A stretch of DNA of 64,000 nt from DAIDKA01 sp036521075 (GTDB lineage: Bacteria > Pseudomonadota > Gammaproteobacteria > Steroidobacterales > Steroidobacteraceae): assembly GCA_036521075.1 (NCBI GenBank), contig DATDIL010000031.1:23221-87220 (forward strand), written 5' to 3'. The notes beneath the pieces are model-generated. The model worked only from the letters and a program-made list of their open reading frames with translations. It was not told the DNA's origin and did no database searches. Positions 25,175 to 34,544 of the stretch are shown piece after piece. The position numbers and the translations under genes are program-made. Numbering within the stretch: position 1 is the first letter of the stretch; each line of letters opens with the position of its first letter.

Positions 25175-25405
25175 CGTGGCACAATTTCCGTGTGCAGCGA
25201 CGGACGCTGCTTTCCTTGGCCCCTTTATCGTTCAATCGGCACCAATCTGAAGCGATTCATATCCCGGTTCCGCGGCTCGAAGGGCATTTCGGCGCAAACC
25301 GTTGCGAAAAGGGTGACTCAGGTCCTGTTGCATCGCAGCAATATTGGCCGAATCAGCGTTGTCGGCCGGCTCACCGTCCAAAGTGCGCGCCCGGTCGGGA
25401 CCCCT

Positions 25406-25915
25406 CTAGGGTGAGATCGCGAGGGGCTTGATCAGCGCCTTGCCCCTTTGATTCTGGAATGGATTGGCGAGCGAGGCGGTCAGGGTGGAGAGGTCAGTGA
25501 GGCCTGCGGATGCAACTGCAGTTGCCGGCGCATCATGGCTCGAGGGTTTCTCTCGAGTCGGAATACGCAAAGTAAACGTTGCGGGCAGCGATGACTCGTG
25601 CCACTGCTGGCGGTTGAAATCCCAGGTGAGCCTGCGATCCAATTCCAACCGCAGGGCAGAGTGCGCGCCCAGCTGCAGATCCAGCAACGCGCGACGATTC
25701 AAAGGTGAGGTCGGATTGCTCGCGCGGATATCCGGTGGTGTGACCGCCTTGTCCAATCGCAACCCAAACACGTGACTGTGCGCGTGCCCATCCAGCGGCA
25801 CGGTCACATACATCATGATCTGGGGACCGGCGGCCCGTGCAGTGGTCGTTGCCATCATGCCGGCGCCGGCCAGAGCGAGCGCTGCAAATATCTTTCTTGC
25901 AATGACTGTGGTCAT
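25406..25915 (-). CDS. exported protein of unknown function
   Basis: 169 residues. A clear signal peptide ends TTTARAAGPQ (about 28). The mature protein starts with a strand-rich segment (IMMYVTVPLDGHAHSHVFGL) and continues with LGAHSALRLELDRRLTWDF, a beta-like pattern. The C-terminal third is low-complexity Ala/Ser/Thr. I recognise no family. ATG 25915 follows TTAAGGTG. It is convergent with nothing and lies upstream of the MCP gene by 231 bp. Confidence 0.5.
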   Translation of the reverse strand: MTTVIARKIFAALALAGAGMMATTTARAAGPQIMMYVTVPLDGHAHSHVFGLRLDKAVTPPDIRASNPTSPLNRRALLDLQLGAHSALRLELDRRLTWDFNRQQWHESSLPATFTLRIPTREKPSSHDAPATAVASAGLTDLSTLTASLANPFQNQRGKALIKPLAISP

Positions 25916-26065
25916 CACCTTAATCCCTTGTCCGGAATCATACTCCCGGCGCAAGCGCAAAGTGCTTCAGGGAATGCGGAAGCCGCTGTAAAATAGCTCC
26001 TACAGCTGTTGAGTTGACAATAGTAGCCGGCAGCGCTGCATTATGGCGTATGCCTCATCGGTCGA

Positions 26066-26683
26066 TCAGAACCAGTTGAAATTGAAGCTGATGCTCACGC
26101 GCTCCTGGCGACGCGTATTCGGGGTGACTTCGTGGCGTAACCAGCTTTCAAACAACACTACCTGGCCCGCAGCCGCCGCCAGCGTCACCCACGGGCGGTT
26201 GCGTGTTTTGCACGAACGCTTGCGCGGCGGCGCCGCCATGAAACGGTCCAATCGCGGATCTTCAAACTTGATGCCCGGTCCTCCCGCGGGCATTTGCACG
26301 AAGTAAGTGCCGCTGACGGTCGCGAGCGGATGCAAGTGCAGGCTGTGCGCGACCCGATGCGGCATGATGTTGATCCAGCAGTCGGTCATCGCGAGTTTGC
26401 GGCCGCGCAGATCCCACTCGACACTGCGTGCGAAGGCTGCCAGATGCGGCTTGAGCAGCCGTCTTAAGGTGTCGAAAGTCGGTGAGACTTCATACAGCCG
26501 GTGCTGCGAAGCATAAGAGGTGTAGCCGCCCGGATAATTCGTGCGCGACCAGATGCGGCCGGCCGCATCGTCGATGCGCAGCTGCCGGCATTCGCGCAGC
26601 AGGCGCTGATTGAAGCGCTCCTGCCCATGCTTGCGCAGCGCCGCCGAATAAACCAGGGTCGGAAACAGGGCCTGGGTGGCCAT
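26066..26683 (-). CDS. TIGR02466-type 2OG-Fe(II) oxygenase-like protein
   Basis: 205 residues. It begins ALFPTLVYSAAL and carries HSLHLHPLATVSGTYFVQ, where the His residues should bind iron, then RHEVTPN and RVSISFNFNWF at the end, with the distal His and the 2-oxoglutarate-binding Arg. This order matches the TIGR02466/2OG-FeII_Oxy_5 family. The substrate is unknown. It starts 12 bp after the uppP stop and is probably co-transcribed with it. Confidence 0.88.
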   Translation of the reverse strand: MATQALFPTLVYSAALRKHGQERFNQRLLRECRQLRIDDAAGRIWSRTNYPGGYTSYASQHRLYEVSPTFDTLRRLLKPHLAAFARSVEWDLRGRKLAMTDCWINIMPHRVAHSLHLHPLATVSGTYFVQMPAGGPGIKFEDPRLDRFMAAPPRKRSCKTRNRPWVTLAAAAGQVVLFESWLRHEVTPNTRRQERVSISFNFNWF

Positions 26684-26695
26684 TGCCGCGCGCGT

Positions 26696-27559
26696 TCAGT
26701 ACCCGGCCAAATACAGGCCGCCGACCGCCATGGCGGCCAGCAGGCAGTACACGCCGAACAGATACCAGCGACCGTTTTCCAGCCAGCGACTGAGCCATTT
26801 CAATGCGAGCAGGCCCGCCACGAATGACAGCAGCGCGCCGACCAGGCTGGGGACGACGGCCCCGGCCAGGGCTGCCACGCCGCCTGCATGTTCTTCGTGC
26901 AGTACCCGCAGGCTCTCGCGCGCGTCAACGGCCGGTGTGAGCACGACCGCGAGTGCGAAGCTGAAACTTTCGGCACTGGCCTTTGCGACCCCGGCCAGCA
27001 TGCCCACGGAGATGGTCGCACCGGAACGGGAGAAGCCGCGAAATGGCAGACACAGGCCCTGGATGGCGCCGATGAGCGCGGCCTGGCGCGTGGTGAGGTC
27101 ATCCACAACAGTGGGGTCGCGCGCCGGGCGTTCACGCCATCCGGCAAACAGGATCAGCACCCCCGCCACCGCCAACGCCGGTGCGATCAGCTCCAGATGG
27201 CTGAACAGATCCTCGATCTGCGCATGCGGCACGCCCCGAAAGGCGCTCTTTTCGATCAGCAGTTTCAGGGCTTCGCCGATCAGCCCGGTCAGCGCTGTCG
27301 CCACGATGACCTGCACGGCCATGCGTTTGAACTGCACCCAGCTGGAGAAGTAGGTCGCGCGCCAGCGTCGCCAGAAGTACACGATGACCGCAAACATGGT
27401 GCCGGTATGCAGCATGACCAGCAGCAACGTCATCGATGGGGCGGAGGGATCCAGCCCCATGAGCTTCTCGGCCACTACGACGTGTGCGGAGCTGGACACA
27501 GGCAACAGCTCGGCCAGGCCCTGCACGATGGCAAGGACAACGACTTTCAGGAATGACAT
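26696..27559 (-). CDS. uppP: undecaprenyl-diphosphatase
   Basis: 287 residues, inner membrane, about eight helices. The first active-site segment is GLAELLPVSSSAH (14-26, consensus E-x3-P-x-SS..H) and the second is RGFSRSGATI (consensus PGxSRSGAT). The enzyme dephosphorylates undecaprenyl diphosphate to recycle the lipid carrier for peptidoglycan and other surface polymers, and gives bacitracin resistance. The PFRGFSRSG variant replaces the usual Pro-Gly before SRSG. Followed closely by the 2OG oxygenase-like gene. Confidence 0.93.
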   Translation of the reverse strand: MSFLKVVVLAIVQGLAELLPVSSSAHVVVAEKLMGLDPSAPSMTLLLVMLHTGTMFAVIVYFWRRWRATYFSSWVQFKRMAVQVIVATALTGLIGEALKLLIEKSAFRGVPHAQIEDLFSHLELIAPALAVAGVLILFAGWRERPARDPTVVDDLTTRQAALIGAIQGLCLPFRGFSRSGATISVGMLAGVAKASAESFSFALAVVLTPAVDARESLRVLHEEHAGGVAALAGAVVPSLVGALLSFVAGLLALKWLSRWLENGRWYLFGVYCLLAAMAVGGLYLAGY

Positions 27560-27596
27560 GCCAGCAGTTTAGTCGGCTTGGCGAAAAATAACCGGC

Positions 27597-28427
27597 TCAG
27601 GACCAGTCGCCGCCACCACCGCCATCACCGCCGCCATCACCACCCCAGCCACCCGAATCACCGCCGCTGCTGTCATTGCCCCAGGAACTGCCATCCTGGG
27701 TACCGAAATCGGCGCCCCCCATATCCTGGTTCTGCGGCGGATCACGCAAATCCGTACTGGGAGCGATGCCACCTGTGCTGCGGCCATCGATGACGTGGCG
27801 GACCAACTCCTCCCCGGCCGCAACGCCTGCGCCAATCGCCAGACCACTGGCGAGATTGCCCATCAGGCCCGAGCCACCCGACGGAGGATAGGAAGGACCA
27901 TAGCCATAGCCGGACTGCAGACCCGGATTGCCCGGCGGCAGCGCGCCCGGGACCAGGCCCTGCTGTGCGCGACTACGCAACATGCTCCACAGCACGAACG
28001 CGCCAAGCGCCAGCACAATGATCCAGCCCCAAGGCACGGCAGTGCGATGCACGGCCGGCGCGACCGCCAGCGGACCCGTACCCGGCACGATGGGACGGAT
28101 GCCGGTCAGCTGCCGTTGCAGTGCGCTCAACGTGTTCGCATTGGTGAAGGACTGGGTCGGATCGAGCTGCTTCGCCGTCGCCAGCTGCTGCCGCGCCGCT
28201 GCAAAGTCGCCGATGCGCGCGTCCAGCTCCGCGGCAATGAAGTGCGCCTTGGCGTTCTGCGGATGATCGCGCAGCATCTGGTCGATCATCTGTTGTGCCT
28301 GGGCCATATGGCCCGACTGCGCGGCCTCGTAAATCTGATGTGGCGTGGCATCGGCATCCGCAGCGGCGACACCGGCAATTCCCGCAGCCACAATGGCGAG
28401 CAGCGCAACGAGAGCACGCTTGAACAT
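27597..28427 (-). CDS. TPR protein with membrane segment and Gly/Asp-rich tail
   Basis: 276 residues. An N-terminal signal peptide is followed by about 2 TPR-like helical repeats (about 28-95: HQIYEAAQSGHMAQAQQMI, AKAHFIAAELDARIGDFAAA). A single transmembrane helix (about 132-152) is next, then a Pro/Gly-rich region and a tail of Gly, Asp, Ser and Trp ending GGGGGDWS. The tail resembles that of TPM-domain (YgcG-like) membrane proteins. Function is unknown, possibly envelope assembly. ATG 28427 follows GGAGAAACAC. Confidence 0.65.
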   Translation of the reverse strand: MFKRALVALLAIVAAGIAGVAAADADATPHQIYEAAQSGHMAQAQQMIDQMLRDHPQNAKAHFIAAELDARIGDFAAARQQLATAKQLDPTQSFTNANTLSALQRQLTGIRPIVPGTGPLAVAPAVHRTAVPWGWIIVLALGAFVLWSMLRSRAQQGLVPGALPPGNPGLQSGYGYGPSYPPSGGSGLMGNLASGLAIGAGVAAGEELVRHVIDGRSTGGIAPSTDLRDPPQNQDMGGADFGTQDGSSWGNDSSGGDSGGWGGDGGGDGGGGGDWS

Positions 28428-28581
28428 CTGTGTTTCTCCGTGGGACCGCGGAACTGCTGATCCCAAACGCTCATCTGGGGAGTGGTGCCCGGAATCTCAA
28501 GTGAGGGTCCGCCACGCCTGCGACACCTATTGTAATGCGGTGTAACTAATTGATGATTAACATTAGTAAATCTGCTTGGGC

Positions 28582-31500
28582 CTAGGCCTGCGTGCTGGCC
28601 GGTGCGGTGGCTGGCGGCGGGCGGTTGCGGGCATGGTCTGCGCCCAGCAGTATGTACATCGCCGGCACCACGAACAGCGTGAACAGCGTCCCGATCGACA
28701 GGCCGGTGAACAGCACGATGCCCATGGAACGCCGTCCGGCAGCGCCGGCGCCGGAGGCGATCACCAGCGGCACGACGCCCAATACCATGGCCGCGGTGGT
28801 CATGAGAATGGGCCGCAAGCGCACGGCGGCGGCCTCGACGATGGCCTGCATCTTGTTGCGTCCCCTCTTCTGCAGCTCGTTGGCGAACTGCACGATCAGG
28901 ATGCCGTGCTTGCTGATCAGTCCCAGCAGGGTCACCAGACCCACCTGCGTGTAAATGTTCAGCGTCGAGACGCCGGTGTTGATGAACAGCATGGCACCGA
29001 ACAGCGCCATGGGCACGGACACCAGGATCACGGCGGGGTCGCGGAAACTTTCGAACTGCGCGGCCAGCGCCAGATAGACGATGATCAGCGCGAAGAACAG
29101 CGTCACCGTGAAATTGCCGGACCCGAGCATGAACTGGCGTGACTGCCCGGCATAGTCGGCGGTGTAGCCGGAGGGCGCGATTTGCTGCAGCGTATCCCTG
29201 AGGTATTTCAGCGCCGTATCCTGCGAGACCGCGGGCGTTCCGGAAATGGTCGCGGCATTGAGCTGCTGGAAGTGATTGATGGACTCCGGCACCGTGCTGG
29301 TGGTGATCTTGGCCAGCGTGCGCGCCTGGATCAGCGAGCCATCCCCGGCATGCACGTAGTAGTCGAGCACCTGCGAGGGATTGAGGCGATCCTTCTGCAG
29401 CACCTGTGGGATCACCTTGTAGGACCGGCCGGAGATGGAGAAGTAATTGACGTAGCCGCCGCCCAGCGCCGCGCCCAGGCTCGCTCCCACGTCCTGCTGG
29501 GTCAGACCCATGTCACCCACCAGTTCGCGGTCCAGGACCAGGGTCGCCTGGGGCTTGTCGATCTTCATGTCGGAATTGATGAAAAAGAACATGCCGCTGG
29601 CCCGGGCACGGGCCAGCAGAGTCTCGGTCACCTCGTACAGATTCTGCGGCGCCTCGGTGGTCGTGATGACGAACTGCAGCGGCAGGCCGGATGATCCGGG
29701 CAGCGCCGGCTGCTGAAAGGCCGCGATCTGCGCGCCGGCAATGCGGCTCCAACGCTCCTGGAGCACCTGCTGAAGCTGCGCCGCGGTGCGCTTGCGCTCC
29801 CCCCACGGCGTAAACAGCACGCCCCCGAAGCCGCTGTTGCCACCCACCCGCTGGAACACCCCATAGTATTCGGGCAGCGAGGCGGAGGCATCAAACATCT
29901 GCTTGCTGTACATCTCCATCTGCTGATAGGTCGCATTCGGTGCGCCCTGGATCTGGGCCACGACCACGCCCTGATCCTCGGCGGGCGCGAGCTCGGAGTT
30001 CGCGGTCGCGAACAGATAGATGGTGAGGCACAGGATTGCCGCACCCAGTCCCACCAGCACCTGCCAGGTCATCAGCCAGTCGGACAATACGCGCTGATAG
30101 AGGTGCCGGACCCGCTCGAAGTTGCGGTCCAGCTGTTTGGCAAACCTGCCCTCTTGCTGGTTGGCGCGGAACAGCTTCGAGCACAGCATGGGTGAGAGGC
30201 TCAGCGCGATGACGGCGGAGACCGTTACGGCCGCGGCCAGCGTGAAGGCAAACTGGGTGAAAAGCGCACCGGTCAGGCCGCCCTGGAAACCGATGGGCAG
30301 GTAGGCGGCGACCAGCACCACCGTCATCGCCAGGATCGGACCTCCGAGCTCACGGGCCGCAAACAGCGCCGAGTCCAGCGGTGTCTCCCCTGCCTTCAGA
30401 TGTCGGTCGAAGTTCTCCACCACGATGATGGCGTCATCGACGACCAGCCCGATGGCGAGCACCAGTGCCAGCAGCGTCAGCAGATTGATCGAGTAGCCCA
30501 GCGCCAGCATCATGAAGAAGGTGCCAACCAGCGACAGCGGCATGGCCACCATGGGCACAGCGGTAGCGCGCACGGTGCCCAGGAACAGAAAGATCACGAC
30601 CGTCACGATCAGCAGCGCCTCGCCCAGGGTCTTGATGACCTCACGGATCGCGCTGCGCACGAACATCGTGGTGTCGTAGACCACTTCGGCGCGCATGCCG
30701 CTGGGCAGCTGCTCCTGGATGGACGGCAGCGCGTCACGCACCGCCTGCGCCACCTGCAGAGCATTGGCCTTGGGCGCATTCTGCACCGCCAGGAACACGG
30801 AATGACGACCATTCCATGTCACACCGGAGTCGTAATCCTCGGCTCCCAGCTCCACCGTCGCCACATCCTTCAGACGCACAACGGTATTGTTCTGCTGACG
30901 CACGATGAGCTGTCGAAAACCATCCAACGTATGCAGATCCGTATCGGCGGTGAGATCCACGGAGACCATCTGTCCCTTGGTGCTGCCCACCGCGGTCAGA
31001 TAATTGTTGGCCGCGAGTGCGTTGTAGACGTCGCTGGCGGCCACATTGCGAGCCGCCATGCGCTCCGGATCCAGCCACGCGCGCAGGGCGTACACGCGCG
31101 CACCCTGCACGTCTGCCGACTGCACGCCGGGAATGGCGTCCAGCTTCGGCTGCACGACCCGGATCAGGTAGTCGGTCACGCCATTGGGCGGCAGCGTATC
31201 GGTGAAGAACCCGATGTACATCGCCGCCGTCGTATTCCCCGGGTCGATCGCAACCACCGGCTGCTGTGACTGCGGCGGCAGCTGATTGCGCACCGAGTTC
31301 ACCTTGGCGCTGATTTCAGTGAGGGCCCGGTTGGAGTCGTAGTTCAGACGCAGGGTCGCGGTAATGCTCGAAGAGCCGGTGGTACTGGAAGAGGACATGT
31401 ATTCGATGCCCTGGGCCTGCGCAATGGCAGCCTCCAGCGGTTGGGTGATGAAGCCGGCCACCGTCGCCGCATCGGCGCCGTAATAGGTGGTGTTGATGGT

Positions 31501-31635
31501 GATGTTGGCGCTCTCGGTCTGTGGGTACTGCGTGATCGACAGACTGAAAATCGCACGCATGCCCAGCACGAAGATGAAGAGGCTGATGACGATCGCCAGC
31601 ACCGGCCGCCGAATGAACAGGTCTGTGAGCTTCAT
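28582..31635 (-). CDS. RND multidrug efflux permease
   Basis: 1017 residues, inner-membrane HAE1 pump. MKLTDLFIRRPVLAIVIS opens the first helix. The proton-relay helix has GLVVDDAIIVVENFDRH with the two Asp. Two large periplasmic loops and a second half duplicate the fold. The length fits AcrB/MexB relatives, but the TLPPNGVTDYLI region and short C-terminus place it nearer MexI/MuxB-like members. It is last of the three-gene operon with the adaptor and outer-membrane factor. No TetR or MarR repressor is adjacent. Confidence 0.95.
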   Translation of the reverse strand: MKLTDLFIRRPVLAIVISLFIFVLGMRAIFSLSITQYPQTESANITINTTYYGADAATVAGFITQPLEAAIAQAQGIEYMSSSSTTGSSSITATLRLNYDSNRALTEISAKVNSVRNQLPPQSQQPVVAIDPGNTTAAMYIGFFTDTLPPNGVTDYLIRVVQPKLDAIPGVQSADVQGARVYALRAWLDPERMAARNVAASDVYNALAANNYLTAVGSTKGQMVSVDLTADTDLHTLDGFRQLIVRQQNNTVVRLKDVATVELGAEDYDSGVTWNGRHSVFLAVQNAPKANALQVAQAVRDALPSIQEQLPSGMRAEVVYDTTMFVRSAIREVIKTLGEALLIVTVVIFLFLGTVRATAVPMVAMPLSLVGTFFMMLALGYSINLLTLLALVLAIGLVVDDAIIVVENFDRHLKAGETPLDSALFAARELGGPILAMTVVLVAAYLPIGFQGGLTGALFTQFAFTLAAAVTVSAVIALSLSPMLCSKLFRANQQEGRFAKQLDRNFERVRHLYQRVLSDWLMTWQVLVGLGAAILCLTIYLFATANSELAPAEDQGVVVAQIQGAPNATYQQMEMYSKQMFDASASLPEYYGVFQRVGGNSGFGGVLFTPWGERKRTAAQLQQVLQERWSRIAGAQIAAFQQPALPGSSGLPLQFVITTTEAPQNLYEVTETLLARARASGMFFFINSDMKIDKPQATLVLDRELVGDMGLTQQDVGASLGAALGGGYVNYFSISGRSYKVIPQVLQKDRLNPSQVLDYYVHAGDGSLIQARTLAKITTSTVPESINHFQQLNAATISGTPAVSQDTALKYLRDTLQQIAPSGYTADYAGQSRQFMLGSGNFTVTLFFALIIVYLALAAQFESFRDPAVILVSVPMALFGAMLFINTGVSTLNIYTQVGLVTLLGLISKHGILIVQFANELQKRGRNKMQAIVEAAAVRLRPILMTTAAMVLGVVPLVIASGAGAAGRRSMGIVLFTGLSIGTLFTLFVVPAMYILLGADHARNRPPPATAPASTQA

Positions 31636-31646
31636 CGCAAGCGGCC

Positions 31647-32825
31647 CTAGTGTTCCTGCGGCGTCGGATTCGGATCATCGCTGGGCTTGACCGAGTTGTC
31701 GATTGCCACCGGCGTTCCGTTCTTGATCTTCAACTGTCCGGCACTGACCACCACATCGCCCGCCTTGACACCCGCCAGTGCCTGCACCTGATCACCGCGC
31801 GTGTCCCCCAAGGTGACGAAGGTCTGTTTGACCGTCTTGCCGCCCGTGTTGTTGGGATCGGGGATGACCAGGAATACGGTCGCACCATACGGATTGTAGG
31901 TGACTGCGGATTGCGGCATCGTCAGCGCGTGCACGAGCGCTCCCGCGGCCACCTGCAGATGCCCGAACATTCCCGGGAACAGCTTGCGTGCGTGATTGTC
32001 GATCGAAGCTTCCACCTGCACATTGCGGGTCGCGCTGTCGACCTGCGGATTCACGGCCGTGATGTGCCCGGCGAAGTTGACCCCGGGCCAGGTGTCCGCC
32101 GTCAGCGCAACCGATTGCCCGACCGTGATGCGCGCCAGGCTCTGTTGCGGCAGACGGAAATCAACCAGGATCGGATCCAACTGCTGCAGCGTGACGACCT
32201 TGTCACCCGGATTCAGGTACTGCCCGGGATTCAAGGTGGTGATGCCAAGCTGCCCCGCAAAGGGCGCCCGCAGGGTTTTCTTGGCAACCAGCGCGGCTTG
32301 CGCGGCCTCCTGCGCCCGCTTGTTCTTCAGGTCCGCGGCGTCACTATCCAGCTGCGCCTGACTGATGGCCTGCGCCTGGAACTGCTCCTGATCGCGCTTG
32401 TAGACCACGGCCGCCAGGTCCGCTGCCGCCGCCAGGGCCCGCTGCTGCGCGATATCCGAGTCCGCATTCAGCTGTACCAGGGTCGCGCCACTGGCAATTT
32501 CCTCTCCGGAATGAAAGCTGACGGTGCGCACGAGACCGGCGACCTCAGTCGTCACGTCCACACCGCGTACCGCGCGCAGCGTGCCCACCGCGTCGATCTG
32601 CGGCTGCCAATCCGCGAGTGCCACGGTGGCGGTCGCAACGGTCTGCTTCGGCGACGCATTCTGCGCCAGAGCCTTCGCGATGAAGTGTGCCTTGACCAGG
32701 TTGAAGCCGAAGATTCCGGTGGCCAGCACCAGCACCGCGATCACGATAATGATCATGCGGCGCCGGAACACTCGCCGCAGCGTATCGGCGTCGTACTGAG
32801 GGGTCTGAATATCTGAGGTCTGCAC
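31647..32825 (-). CDS. RND periplasmic adaptor (membrane fusion) protein
   Basis: 392 residues. One N-terminal membrane helix (about 22-44), then the barrel-sandwich halves (VDVTTEVAGLVRTVSF and LRAPFAGQLGITTL), a helical hairpin between them and beta-barrel regions. It bridges the inner pump and outer channel. Start GTG 32825 overlaps the TAG stop of the upstream gene by one base and has GGGAG six bases ahead; GTG 32855 upstream is possible but lacks a site. Low-complexity, charged C-terminal tail (DDPNPTPQEH). Confidence 0.93.
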   Translation of the reverse strand: MQTSDIQTPQYDADTLRRVFRRRMIIIVIAVLVLATGIFGFNLVKAHFIAKALAQNASPKQTVATATVALADWQPQIDAVGTLRAVRGVDVTTEVAGLVRTVSFHSGEEIASGATLVQLNADSDIAQQRALAAAADLAAVVYKRDQEQFQAQAISQAQLDSDAADLKNKRAQEAAQAALVAKKTLRAPFAGQLGITTLNPGQYLNPGDKVVTLQQLDPILVDFRLPQQSLARITVGQSVALTADTWPGVNFAGHITAVNPQVDSATRNVQVEASIDNHARKLFPGMFGHLQVAAGALVHALTMPQSAVTYNPYGATVFLVIPDPNNTGGKTVKQTFVTLGDTRGDQVQALAGVKAGDVVVSAGQLKIKNGTPVAIDNSVKPSDDPNPTPQEH

Positions 32826-34315
32826 TACCGGCTCCCATCTGAATCGCGATTCCACCAGCCGCCACCCAGGGCCTGCAGCAGCGCCGCGGAGTCCGTCATC
32901 CGTGCCATCTCACCTTGAATGCGCGTCAGGTGCGATTGCGCGTACTGGCGCTGGCCGATGAGCAGGTTGACGTACGAAGTGCCGCCGACCTGGAACTGGC
33001 GGCGGGTAATTTCGAGTGAGTCATGCGCGGCGGCCTCGGCCTGCACGTCAGCCTGCAGCGTGAGCGCATCATCCTGCAGCGCGCGCAGTGTATCGGCAAC
33101 ATCCTGCAATGCCGACAACACCGTGCCGCGATACTGCGCGGTGGCCTGGTCGAGATCATCGAAGGCCTGCCGTCGCTTGGCGCGCAATTCCCCGCCATGG
33201 AACAACGGCTGCATCAGCGAGCCACCGATGTTCCACGCGGTGGTTCCGGGGCCGAACAGATCCGTGATGGAAGTCGTTTCCGAGCCAATGCTCCCCGACA
33301 GTGTCAGTTGCGGGTACAGGTTGGCGGTCGCAACCCCGGCCTGTGCACTGGCCTGATGAAGCTGCGACTCTGAGGCCAGTACATCCGGCCGTTGGCGCAC
33401 CAGTCTCGCGGGCAAGGATATGGGCAGCTGTGCCGGCAGCGTCAATGCGCTCAGCGACAGGCCCGCCGTACTGGCATGGTCCGGCGTCTGGCCAGTCAGC
33501 ACGGCCAGGCGGTGGCCGGCCTGCGCCACGGATTTCTGCAGTCCCGGCAGCGTAGCTTCCAGCTGCGAGACCTGCGCCTGCTGCGTCAGAACATCTGCCT
33601 GCGAGGCGGCGCCTGCACTGAACTGCCGCCGGATGATCGCCAGCTGATCGCGCTCCGTGGCCAGTATCTCGTTGGTGGCGGCAACCTGGTCATTCAGCGC
33701 CGCCGCCGTGATCACCGTCGTTACGATATTCCCGGCCAGCGTCAGGCGGGCGGCCTCGAGCTGCCAGCGCTGATAGTCCGTCTGCGCCGCCAGCGCCTCC
33801 AGTTGTCGGCGGGTCGCCCCGACCAGATCAAACTTGTAGGTGACATTGACGGCGGCATCGAACAAGGTAAAGGTGCTGGTGCCCAGCTGGGGCAAGCCGA
33901 ACGCCGCTGCGGGGGCTGCTTCACGCTCGGCCTGGAATTGCGAATCAGCCTGCGGGTACAGGCTGCCGCGCTGGGCGATGTAGCCCTCGTGGGCCGAGCG
34001 AAGCGCCGCTGCGGCGGCCGCGATCGTCGGACTGTCGTGCAGTGCAGTGCGCACCAGCGCATCCAGCGGTTCGCTGTGGAACAGGTTCCACCACTGTGCC
34101 GGAATTTCCTGCTCGGCCATGAGAGTCTGGGCGGGTGCTGCGGTGCCCGGTGCGCCCACGGTGCGGATCGGTGCGCCCGCCACATAGTGGTCAGTGTCCG
34201 GAGGGGCGGGCGGGTGAAAGTCCGGGCCCACCGTGCAACCGCACAGCCCCGCCACTGCCGCAGCCAACAAAAAATTGCCCGTCACTGGCGCGGGCAGCCA
34301 TCTGCAAAGACGCAT
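32825..34315 (-). CDS. NodT/OprM-type outer-membrane factor lipoprotein
   Basis: 496 residues. The lipobox LCGC puts the lipid-modified Cys at 27, after a signal of about 26 residues. TVGPDFHPP and the QWWNLFHSEPLD motif follow, as in NodT-family efflux proteins; two OEP helical-hairpin repeats span the rest. It forms the outer-membrane channel of the pump. It is first in the operon, which runs outer-membrane factor, adaptor, permease. That order is less common than adaptor-permease-channel. Confidence 0.94.
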   Translation of the reverse strand: MRLCRWLPAPVTGNFLLAAAVAGLCGCTVGPDFHPPAPPDTDHYVAGAPIRTVGAPGTAAPAQTLMAEQEIPAQWWNLFHSEPLDALVRTALHDSPTIAAAAAALRSAHEGYIAQRGSLYPQADSQFQAEREAAPAAAFGLPQLGTSTFTLFDAAVNVTYKFDLVGATRRQLEALAAQTDYQRWQLEAARLTLAGNIVTTVITAAALNDQVAATNEILATERDQLAIIRRQFSAGAASQADVLTQQAQVSQLEATLPGLQKSVAQAGHRLAVLTGQTPDHASTAGLSLSALTLPAQLPISLPARLVRQRPDVLASESQLHQASAQAGVATANLYPQLTLSGSIGSETTSITDLFGPGTTAWNIGGSLMQPLFHGGELRAKRRQAFDDLDQATAQYRGTVLSALQDVADTLRALQDDALTLQADVQAEAAAHDSLEITRRQFQVGGTSYVNLLIGQRQYAQSHLTRIQGEMARMTDSAALLQALGGGWWNRDSDGSR

Positions 34316-34544
34316 GAACGAATCGTTAACCTTGAGACCGGCAGACCGCGCGGTGTCGTGTCATATTACCGGGGAACTGGCGCGAATGGGCGACAAACTG
34401 CGCCTCGACCGTAACCGGCGAAGCATACATAAACTGAGGAAAAGTGACGCGCGTGACAGCTCGCGCACGAGGTGCAGATTCGGCCCCAATACTGTGAGGT
34501 GATGCCGTCGCCAGCCACCGGCAGTGCGCTGAAATGCGCAGCTG

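Noticed and set aside
23045..25414. 789-codon open frame on the plus strand opposite the chemotaxis receptor gene
   Set aside because: It is a mirror frame of a highly conserved MCP gene in GC-rich DNA. Its sequence is rich in His, Arg and Gly, has no domain, and lacks a proper start context. The minus-strand gene explains the region fully.
28545..28588. ACTAAT/ATTAGT dyad and GGCCTAGGCC palindrome at the RND permease 3' end
   Set aside because: The dyad is AT-rich with an 11-base loop and no U-run, and the palindrome overlaps the stop codon. Neither is strong enough to call a terminator.
31650..32816. 388-codon plus-strand frame across the RND adaptor gene
   Set aside because: It is antisense to an unmistakable adaptor protein and has Arg/Gly/His-rich, non-family composition, as expected for shadow frames.
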